10,575 nt of DNA, from NCBI GenBank assembly GCA_944336815.1, contig CALVLG010000026.1, positions 1-10,575 of the forward strand, given 5' to 3'. The DNA is from an uncultured Bacilli bacterium. GTDB taxonomy: Bacteria; Bacillota_I; Bacilli_A; RF39; UBA660. Positions 5,778 through 10,575 of the stretch are shown here, piece by piece; position 1 is the stretch's first letter; each line of letters begins with the position of its first letter. A model generated the notes under the pieces. It was given only the letters and a program-made list of their open reading frames with translations. It did not search any database and was not told where the DNA came from. The position numbers and the translations under genes were made by a program.

Positions 5778-6500
5778 ATGACTTTATTAGACTTATACAA
5801 ATTAAAATTATATGAATATAAAAAAACTGGTTCGAGAGAAAAGCCCTGGAAATTATTGGCAATGCTATTATTATCTGAAAAAGATAAATATGAACCATTA
5901 GAAAATTTTCAAAGGGAATTCTATAAAAAATATAAAACACAAATTGACGTACAAATCGCTAAAGTAGAAAGAGATTTTAATTTTACTTTTAAAGATATAG
6001 TTGAATATATAGAAAAAAATGTTGTATGCGACAACTATGAAGAGCAAAGAATTTGGCTTGTATTTGCGGACGGATTTAGTGCATTAAATTTTGGATTGAT
6101 ATATAAAGAAGATAAAACGGCAGAAGAAATTTATGCTGAATATTACGATAATGATGATCTGAAAAAATATTATGATATTGAACAAAGAGCAATTGTTAAT
6201 GATGTAAATATTACTGAATTAGACAAGCTATTAAATAGAATTCTTGCTAATCCAAATAACTTTTATAAAAGAATTTGTGATGAATTAACTGCGGAAGAAC
6301 GTGTATTTATATTAAAACAACTTGAAAATAGATGTTGTATGAATTGTACAAATGGAAGTTGCAGAGTTGAATATAATGAAAAAGTTGGCATTGATGAATT
6401 TGAAAAACCACAAGGTAGCGATTGTGCTGGTTGGTTTAACGCTGAATTAATAGGTCGTAGTAGAATTTTAAGAAAAACAGATATAAATCAATTAAAATAA
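5778..6500 (+). CDS. Unrecognised 240-aa protein with a C-terminal Cys cluster
   Basis: I do not recognise the family. The start is well supported by GCAGGAGGT 7-8 nt before the ATG. No signal peptide or membrane segment is seen, so it is probably cytoplasmic. Residues 1-170 are charged and mainly helical, with a WLVFADGFSALNFGLIY segment at about 93-109. Residues 186-219 carry CC-x2-C-x4-C and then a DCAGWF motif (Cys186, 187, 190, 195 and 216), which suggests a zinc or Fe-S site. Acidic residues and AGA arginine codons dominate. The gene stands alone, with its own leader and terminator, between a small-ORF unit and an IS remnant, as expected for an accessory or acquired gene. A DNA- or RNA-binding regulator is possible, but I see no helix-turn-helix, nuclease or known catalytic motif. 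Confidence 0.6.
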   Translation: MTLLDLYKLKLYEYKKTGSREKPWKLLAMLLLSEKDKYEPLENFQREFYKKYKTQIDVQIAKVERDFNFTFKDIVEYIEKNVVCDNYEEQRIWLVFADGFSALNFGLIYKEDKTAEEIYAEYYDNDDLKKYYDIEQRAIVNDVNITELDKLLNRILANPNNFYKRICDELTAEERVFILKQLENRCCMNCTNGSCRVEYNEKVGIDEFEKPQGSDCAGWFNAELIGRSRILRKTDINQLK

Positions 6501-6513
6501 TGATACAATAAAT

Positions 6514-6559
6514 AAACATAATTATAATTCATAGGTTGAATATGTAATTATGTTTTTTT
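6514..6559 (+). terminator. Rho-independent terminator after the 240-aa gene
   Basis: AAACATAATTA (6514-6524) pairs perfectly with TAATTATGTTT (6545-6555), followed by a T run through 6559. The loop is about 20 nt and contains a smaller TTCATA/TATG pairing. It lies 14 nt after the stop. Confidence 0.72.
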
Positions 6560-6566
6560 GTTTATA

Positions 6567-6662
6567 TTATGTACCATATTTAGAATGTAGAGTATTTAAT
6601 TTTTCTTGTGCTTTTCTTTTATTATATATTTCAGTTTTTTCTTCATAACTTAATTTGCGCAT
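6567..6662 (-). pseudogene. Transposase OrfA N-terminal fragment (IS3-type), truncated
   Basis: ATG at 6662 opens 31 codons ending in TAA. The peptide begins MRKLSYEEKTEIYNKRK and ends LHSKYGT. This resembles the first helices of the N-terminal helix-turn-helix of IS3-family OrfA transposases (R-K-L-x-x-E-E-K-x-E-I-x pattern, ending at a 'K-Y-G' turn). A complete OrfA would be about 90-170 residues, so only the beginning survives. No Shine-Dalgarno sequence is visible, and the sequence downstream runs straight into the terminator of the neighbouring gene. The assignment rests on pattern memory and on the adjoining IS-end-like inverted repeat. It is likely a non-functional remnant. Confidence 0.5.
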
Positions 6663-6698
6663 ATAAAAACCCCGTTTCTATGTCCAAGAAACGGGGTT
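6661..6698 (-). terminator. Strong terminator serving the tmRNA gene
   Basis: AACCCCGTTTCT and AGAAACGGGGTT form a perfect 12-bp stem with a 7-nt loop (6668-6698). On the minus strand it is followed by TTTTTATAT. It lies about 60 nt beyond the tmRNA 3' end and is the first terminator met by ssrA transcription. It coincides with the IS-end-like inverted repeat. Confidence 0.8.
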
Positions 6699-6757
6699 CA
6701 TATCACTAAAATTAACCTTTATATATTTAAAGCCGATTAGTTCGACTAATTTCCCAA

Positions 6758-7120
6758 TGGTGGAGAAGAGGAGAGTTGAACTCCTGTCCAGTCAATCCTT
6801 TGATAAAACATCTACAAGTTTAGCTAGAATTGTTTTTAATATACTTTATGGATCTAGCACACCAAAAGAGTATACGAGTCTTAAAAAAAATTCATAAAAT
6901 CACTTAAGACGAGTAATTTTATATATCTTATATTTGTGAACCTTTAAACACCCTATAAGAGAAAGTGAATAAAAGCCTTCTTGTACCTTAAATTAGGCTG
7001 CTACAGGAGCATAAGAAGCAAACGAATAGTCTTCGTCATTTAATTTTAATTGGCGCATTTAAAGTATGCCTACTACTTGCCGTCCTATTAAGTAATTGCT
7101 GTCGAAACCATTACTTCCCC
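6758..7120 (-). ncRNA. ssrA: Transfer-messenger RNA (tmRNA)
   Basis: This is a complete 363-nt tmRNA on the minus strand. The 5' end GGGGAAGTAATGGTTTCGAC is the conserved tmRNA start and pairs with the 3' CTTCTCC through the tRNA-like acceptor stem. The T-arm region contains GGAGTTCAACTCTCC, and CCA is encoded at the 3' end (6760-6758). The tag reading frame lies centrally (7037-6993). tmRNA, with SmpB, rescues ribosomes stalled on broken messages by acting first as alanyl-tRNA and then as a short mRNA whose tag marks the product for proteolysis. smpB is not in this window. The promoter at 7129-7157 and the terminator at 6661-6698 fit a single-gene transcript. Identification by the conserved ends and tag is very secure. 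Confidence 0.96.
6993..7037 (-). other. tmRNA tag-peptide reading frame
   Basis: The frame ending in TAA at 6995-6993 reads DEDYSFASYAPVAA when the resume codon is GAC at 7037-7035. TAAAT immediately precedes that codon, placing U at -5 and A at -4, as seen before the resume codon in E. coli (TAGTC) and B. subtilis (TAACT). The full tag is then A + DEDYSFASYAPVAA. Resuming one codon earlier (AAT) would add Asn and cannot be excluded. The tail ends PVAA rather than the common ALAA but keeps the Ala-Ala protease signal. Confidence 0.8.
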
Positions 7121-7128
7121 GTGCGGTA

Positions 7129-7157
7129 ATTATAGCATAAAATGCTTGCAATATCAA
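7129..7157 (-). promoter_or_regulatory. tmRNA promoter
   Basis: On the minus strand TTGATA (7157-7152), a 17-nt spacer and a perfect TATAAT (7134-7129) form a near-consensus housekeeping promoter. The predicted start is near 7122, one or two bases before the mature tmRNA 5' end at 7120. The spacer ends in ATGC rather than a strict TGn extended -10. Confidence 0.85.
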
Positions 7158-7174
7158 TATTTATGCGATATTAT
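7146..7174 (+). promoter_or_regulatory. Promoter for the Cys-repeat membrane protein
   Basis: TTGCAA (7146-7151), a 17-nt spacer and TATTAT (7169-7174) form a good promoter facing right, with a leader of about 40 nt to the ATG at 7223. Its -35 box lies inside the spacer of the divergent tmRNA promoter, so the two overlap on opposite strands. Confidence 0.6.
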
Positions 7175-7222
7175 ACAAGTAATGAAAATTATATTTGATG
7201 TGTGATACGAGGGGGATTTTTT

Positions 7223-9115
7223 ATGTACGAAGAAAAAGAGCCAAAAGCAAAAAAACAAATAACCAAAGTAAAGCATGAAAAGAAATTTTTTCATAAAACA
7301 AACAAAAAAGACGAAAAAGTTAAAGAAACAACGCCTAAAAAAGAAAAAAAGACAAAAAAAATATTATCTTTTAAAGCTGACTATGTTTCTGTTTTAGTTC
7401 GCTTTGCCATGTTTTTACTTGTTGCTTTTGTCGTTATCTTTATAGTTACAAAAATTCGTAACGGCAGTGATGCCAGAACATTTACTAATAACATGGAAGA
7501 AATGAAAGAAGTCGCGGAAGTATATTACAAAGTTGATACTCATCGGCCATTAAGTGTCAATGAAGAAGTGATGATGACTTTAGGCGATATGGAAGATGCC
7601 AGTTTAATCAAAGAATTAAAAGATAAAGATGATAATATTTGTAGTAAAGAATATAGTTATGTTTCCTTAGAAAAACAAAGTGCTAAAAATTATGAACTTA
7701 CCGTTTACTTATCTTGTGGGGGCGAAAGTGAAATGGCTACTTATCCTCTAATCTACGAAACGGAAAACACCGATGGAATACTATATGAATTAACTAGAAC
7801 TATAACAAAAGATGAAAAATATAGTTGTCCAGAAGGATACCTTTTATCAGGAAGATACTGCGTTCGTTATGATAGTACCAAAACTGAAGCTGCTAAACCA
7901 GTATACCGAGTTATCCCAGAAAAAAATACAGCTGCTCGTTATAAACCAAGTGGTTATGAATATGAATATGTTGATCCAATTATTACGGAAACAGCTAATG
8001 TATACGATTGTCCATCAGGTTATACTTTAAATGGTACTGTATGTATCAAAGAAGGAACGGTTAAATATCGTACACAAACTGATTATACTTGTCCAAACGG
8101 CGCAACACCATCAGGTAGTCGATGCTTATATACTACGAGAGCTAGTTATAGTGATGAAAAACCATACTGTAAAAGAGGAACGCTTTTAGGTAATGACACA
8201 TGCTATGTTACCAAAGAATATTCAGTTCGTTGTGTTACTGGCCGAAAAGATAGTACTTTAAATGCTTGCTATACTACCTACAGTGCTTCCCAAGAATTAA
8301 GTGATTGGTTATTTGATGGAAAAGTAACCTACAGCGATTCTTATGATATAAGTCGTTTAGAAAACGAAAAGCGGATGTATGAAGTAGATGAATACTTAGA
8401 TAATGGTCGGGTTCGTTATAATCGTTATATTAGAAAATATATTAAAGTATGTGATGATGGTGATGAATTATCCGGAAGTACATGTCGTCATTATGATGAA
8501 GCTTATGAAACCCGTTATTGCCCAAGCGATTATCATTTATCAAGTGATCAAAGTGAATGTTATACTTATGAAGATGCTTACTATCGTGAAACAACAGGAA
8601 CATATACTTGTCCAGAAGGATACTCTAAAAGAGGTAGTGGTTCAAATACAAGTTGCTATAAATATGAAAAAGCAACTGCTCATGAAACCAAAACACCATA
8701 CTGTTCTTCATCTTACGATTTAACAAGCGACAATAAATGTATTCGTTCTGTCACGGCAACCTTAAAAGAAGATGATGCTTTATATACTTGTCCAAGTGGC
8801 TATACTAAAAGAGGAAGTGGGTCAAACACAACCTGCTATAAAAAAACAACAACTGATAGTTACTATTATTGTTCAAGTTCAAATGCCACCCTAGAAGGAA
8901 CTCGCTGTATTACTAAAGGAAGTACTACATTTAGAGGTTACTCTTGTCCAATAGGTTATGATAATGTCGGAAGCAGTTGCGTTAAAACTAATGTTACTGA
9001 ACGAATTCTAGCCGAAGAAACAAATGGTTCATCTACTGAAACCGAAACAATTTGGAGTAAAGAAAAAGATTTAGAAGGCTGGACATGGACCGGAAATACA
9101 AAAGAAGCTGAATAA
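7223..9115 (+). CDS. Type II membrane protein with twelve extracellular Cys-pair repeats
   Basis: The protein has 630 residues from ATG 7223. A GTG at 7202 is in frame but would place the strong SD GAGGGGG inside the gene, so I reject it. Residues 1-55 are very Lys-rich and cytoplasmic, and residues about 57-77 form one membrane helix. Residues 82-180 form a membrane-proximal domain (N.MEEMKEVAEVYY, then LTLGDMED) with Cys140 and Cys165, a module I recall from uncultured gut Firmicutes surface proteins. From residue 200 come twelve C-x(8-14)-C units of the type Y-x-CPxGYxxxGxxC, separated by Tyr/Thr-rich linkers. The fifth is followed by a long non-Cys insert, and the tail has WSKEKDLEGWTWTG. 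The 26 extracellular Cys residues suggest many disulfides. It stands alone between the tmRNA promoter and its own terminator. The function is unknown; an adhesin or envelope structural role is a guess. Confidence 0.8.
   Translation: MYEEKEPKAKKQITKVKHEKKFFHKTNKKDEKVKETTPKKEKKTKKILSFKADYVSVLVRFAMFLLVAFVVIFIVTKIRNGSDARTFTNNMEEMKEVAEVYYKVDTHRPLSVNEEVMMTLGDMEDASLIKELKDKDDNICSKEYSYVSLEKQSAKNYELTVYLSCGGESEMATYPLIYETENTDGILYELTRTITKDEKYSCPEGYLLSGRYCVRYDSTKTEAAKPVYRVIPEKNTAARYKPSGYEYEYVDPIITETANVYDCPSGYTLNGTVCIKEGTVKYRTQTDYTCPNGATPSGSRCLYTTRASYSDEKPYCKRGTLLGNDTCYVTKEYSVRCVTGRKDSTLNACYTTYSASQELSDWLFDGKVTYSDSYDISRLENEKRMYEVDEYLDNGRVRYNRYIRKYIKVCDDGDELSGSTCRHYDEAYETRYCPSDYHLSSDQSECYTYEDAYYRETTGTYTCPEGYSKRGSGSNTSCYKYEKATAHETKTPYCSSSYDLTSDNKCIRSVTATLKEDDALYTCPSGYTKRGSGSNTTCYKKTTTDSYYYCSSSNATLEGTRCITKGSTTFRGYSCPIGYDNVGSSCVKTNVTERILAEETNGSSTETETIWSKEKDLEGWTWTGNTKEAE
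8603..8842 (+). repeat. Direct repeat with 180-nt period in the Cys-repeat gene
   Basis: The 60-nt segment at 8603-8662 recurs at 8783-8842 with few differences. It encodes YTCPEGYSKRGSGSNTSCYK in the first copy and YTCPSGYTKRGSGSNTTCYK in the second. The spacing is exactly 180 nt, or two Cys-pair units, so the repeated unit is a 60-residue double module duplicated in frame. Confidence 0.85.
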
Positions 9116-9137
9116 GGCTTCTTTTATTTGTTTTTTT
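9100..9137 (+). terminator. Rho-independent terminator overlapping the stop of the Cys-repeat gene
   Basis: AAAAGAAGC (9100-9108) pairs with GCTTCTTTT (9117-9125) around an 8-nt loop containing the TAA stop. It is followed by ATTTG and seven T. Placing the stop inside the terminator loop mirrors the compact terminator at 1931-1968. Confidence 0.78.
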
Positions 9138-9156
9138 GCCCAAGAAATATTATAAT
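9128..9156 (+). promoter_or_regulatory. Promoter of the PH-domain operon
   Basis: TTGTTT (9128-9133), a 17-nt spacer and TATAAT (9151-9156) precede the ATG at 9178 with a predicted leader of about 16 nt. The -35 box is embedded in the T tract of the preceding terminator. The -10 is perfect and the -35 matches four of six bases. Confidence 0.55.
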
Positions 9157-9177
9157 TATTTTAAGGATGTGGTATAA

Positions 9178-9606
9178 ATGACGTGTTATGAATTAGCTAA
9201 AGAATTTAAAAAAAGATTTCCTTCAACCATAGCATGGCGTATTTTTCAAAATTCCAAAGTTGTTGATTCGCATGTAAATCCTGATGAAACGATAACTTAT
9301 GCTTTCGTTGGTCAAAAAAACGAAAGCCCTTTAGATTTTTTCCAAACTTGTGCGGTAGCTATAACTGATAAACGAATTTTAATTGGTCAAAAAAGAGTTC
9401 TTTTTGGTTATGCCCTAAGTAGCATTACCCCTGATTTATATAATGATATGAAAGTTACGCAAGGGATTTTATGGGGAAGAATAATTATTGATACGGTTAA
9501 AGAGAAAGTAATTATTTCTAATTTATCTAAAGATGCTTTGATTGAACTAGAAACAGTCATTTCAAGCTTTATGATGGAAGAAAAGAAACATTATGACACC
9601 AAATAA
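9178..9606 (+). CDS. Small bacterial PH-domain protein (YokE-like)
   Basis: This 142-residue protein has no signal peptide or membrane segment. Residues about 37-125 resemble the bacterial PH-like fold of the YokE/YvbH type: a strand giving YAFVGQK, then CAVAITDKRILIGQKR (58-73), in which 'AITDKRILI' is the signature strand, then an aromatic GYALSSI turn, paired strands, and a closing helix (KDALIELETVISSF). Members are small cytosolic proteins of mostly unknown role; a phospholipid-binding function should not be assumed. The RBS is modest (AAGGA, 13 nt upstream). The next gene starts 14 nt before this stop in another frame, so the two are probably translated together. The link to the membrane protein downstream may be functional but is unproven. 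Confidence 0.72.
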   Translation: MTCYELAKEFKKRFPSTIAWRIFQNSKVVDSHVNPDETITYAFVGQKNESPLDFFQTCAVAITDKRILIGQKRVLFGYALSSITPDLYNDMKVTQGILWGRIIIDTVKEKVIISNLSKDALIELETVISSFMMEEKKHYDTK

Positions 9607-10575
9607 AATAAAAAGGATTAAAAAAAGAAGGCGTTTCTTCGCTTTTTTAGTCTTGCTTTTTCTTATTATAACTATAGGATATTTCCTTTTTCGGGCCAAA
9701 GATTACGAAATAACTTATGAAGAAAACGATTTTTCGATTACTGAAAAATATGATAAAAATAAAAAGATGCTTTCTTTTACAATTACGAAAGATAATCATG
9801 AATACTTTTGGCTTAAAACAGATACACGTTTTTTAGCTAAACATTTAATTTATCAAATAGAAGAATTTACCACCGAAAACGAAACATGCCTTAAAATAAG
9901 TAGTAATAAACTTCGGTTTGTTCCACTTTGTTCATCCAATAATGAGCAAGTTAGCATCGAATTAACTTCCCAAGAAATGCAAGATAAAGTAGGCTATAAA
10001 AAAGCTGAATTTGGCCAAACAGAAGCTAAAAAAGCCTACAATATGGAAATAAACAACTTACTTTACCATGACTTTTATATTTGGAATTATCGTGGCTTTT
10101 ATCATATAAATAATGATACTGAAGAAGAAATTTCCTTATTTCAAAAAGATATTTATACCCCTAATTTAATAACTAAAGTTGATAACTATCTTTTTATTCC
10201 TGATTATGATGCCAATTATTATTTTACCAAAGTTTTTATTTTGAACACGGAAAACAACAAAGTTATAACCTGGAATTTAGATACCCCAATTTATTTTGAC
10301 AGTGCTATACTGGGTGTATATGATAATAAAATATACTTAATTGATAAACACGAAAAAATAGAATGGGAAATAGATTTAAAAAAACAAAAAATGACCAAAG
10401 TAAGTAACAACGACACTGGCAAAATATACGATAATGGCTTAAAAGATGTATCCTTAAATAGCTTACTTTATCAAGACATGACCTTTAAAGGTGTCCAACC
10501 ATACACTTATATTATTGATAATGGCTTATATTATGAAGCTTTAAATAAACGCATCAAAATTAGCCAAAATACGCC
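9593..10575 (+). CDS. Single-pass membrane protein with a large extracellular domain, 3' end beyond the window
   Basis: ATG at 9593 opens a frame that stays open to the window edge (at least 327 codons). The N-terminus is MTPNKIKRIKKRRRFF, a basic cytoplasmic cap, followed by a strong membrane helix at about residues 15-33. By the positive-inside rule the rest is outside. The exterior part is rich in Tyr, Asn and acidic residues. It contains repeated segments such as 'VDNYLFIPDYD', 'VYDNKIYLIDK' and 'YTYIIDNGLYYEA', which look like successive beta-propeller-type blades, but the resemblance is loose and I cannot name a family. Two Cys residues (in ETCLKIS and VPLCSS) could form a disulfide. 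It overlaps the PH-domain gene by 14 nt and follows in the same operon; GAAGAAAAG upstream is a weak RBS. Confidence 0.75.
   Translation, partial: MTPNKIKRIKKRRRFFAFLVLLFLIITIGYFLFRAKDYEITYEENDFSITEKYDKNKKMLSFTITKDNHEYFWLKTDTRFLAKHLIYQIEEFTTENETCLKISSNKLRFVPLCSSNNEQVSIELTSQEMQDKVGYKKAEFGQTEAKKAYNMEINNLLYHDFYIWNYRGFYHINNDTEEEISLFQKDIYTPNLITKVDNYLFIPDYDANYYFTKVFILNTENNKVITWNLDTPIYFDSAILGVYDNKIYLIDKHEKIEWEIDLKKQKMTKVSNNDTGKIYDNGLKDVSLNSLLYQDMTFKGVQPYTYIIDNGLYYEALNKRIKISQNT

Larger units (their letters stand above)
6567..6700 (-). mobile_element. Left-end remnant of an IS3-family-like insertion sequence
   Basis: Read on the minus strand from 6700, the sequence TGAACCCCGTTTCTTGGACA resembles the TG-starting, CCCC-rich, 'TTGGACA'-ending terminal inverted repeats of IS150-type IS3 elements. 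It is followed by the complementary arm of a hairpin and then directly by the OrfA-like start at 6662. No second copy of the terminal repeat is seen in the window, so the right end and most of the transposase have been lost. Confidence 0.45.

Noticed and set aside
6721..6800. A separate tRNA gene suggested by the TGGTGGAGAAG...GTTGAACTCC signature
   Set aside because: The T-arm and CCA end belong to the tRNA-like 3' half of the tmRNA; the 5' partner is at 7114-7120, and no anticodon arm is present.
7202..7222. GTG start at 7202 for the Cys-repeat protein
   Set aside because: The strong SD GAGGGGG lies inside this extension and at proper spacing to the ATG at 7223.
7812..8030. 72-codon plus-strand ORF in another frame of the Cys-repeat gene
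   Set aside because: It is an out-of-frame reading of the repeats with no RBS; the main frame has clear domain structure here.
8403..8723. 106-codon plus-strand ORF in another frame of the Cys-repeat gene
   Set aside because: It is Met/Val/Ile-rich because it reads GAT/TAT codons one base off; there is no independent start signal.
8603..8842. CRISPR-like spaced repeat
   Set aside because: There are only two copies, 180 nt apart, in frame within a protein repeat; they are coding modules and not CRISPR repeats.

Overview
The window is AT-rich, densely packed bacterial DNA. Several things point to a low-GC Firmicute, plausibly an uncultured gut Bacillota near the Bacilli/Erysipelotrichia/RF39-type lineages. 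The surface proteins are sortase- and Cna-B-type, Shine-Dalgarno (SD) sites are GGAGG-like, and the tmRNA is of Firmicute type. TGG encodes Trp and TGA serves as a stop (end of the sortase gene and of the small ORF at 5476), so the code looks standard rather than Mycoplasma-like. The lineage is an inference.

Layout. (1) 1-1941, plus strand: the 3' part of an arylsulfotransferase (ASST) gene, immediately followed (TAA-ATG) by a membrane-anchored CxxC thioredoxin-like protein. (2) 1938-5262, minus strand: a cell-surface cluster transcribed in the order thioester-domain/Cna-B adhesin, small sortase, DUF4186-family protein. It converges on region 1 at one shared bidirectional terminator that overlaps both stop codons. 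(3) 5263-6700: a sparse accessory-looking zone. It holds a 33-codon small ORF with a strong ribosome binding site and a terminator, an unrecognised 240-aa protein with a Cys cluster, and the left end of what looks like an IS3-type insertion sequence. (4) 6758-7120, minus strand: a complete tmRNA gene (ssrA), not part of any protein ORF, with a good promoter. Its apparent terminator is the terminal hairpin of the IS remnant. (5) 7223-9115, plus strand: a divergent gene for a type II membrane protein with twelve extracellular Cys-pair repeats. (6) 9178-10575, plus strand: an operon of a small bacterial PH-domain protein and a single-pass membrane protein that runs off the window.

How the parts may work together. 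The adhesin and sortase form a likely surface-display pair, although the adhesin lacks a normal sorting-signal tail and the sortase lacks an obvious catalytic Arg. The ASST/thioredoxin pair recalls the AssT-DsbL arrangement, but the visible ASST lacks the Cys pair that would explain it. The Cys-repeat protein, the CxxC protein and the adhesin all act outside the membrane, so the locus is dominated by envelope functions. No CRISPR array, complete mobile element or obvious defence system is visible. The least explained parts are the adhesin/sortase junction, the 5379-5643 small transcription unit and the 240-aa Cys-cluster gene.
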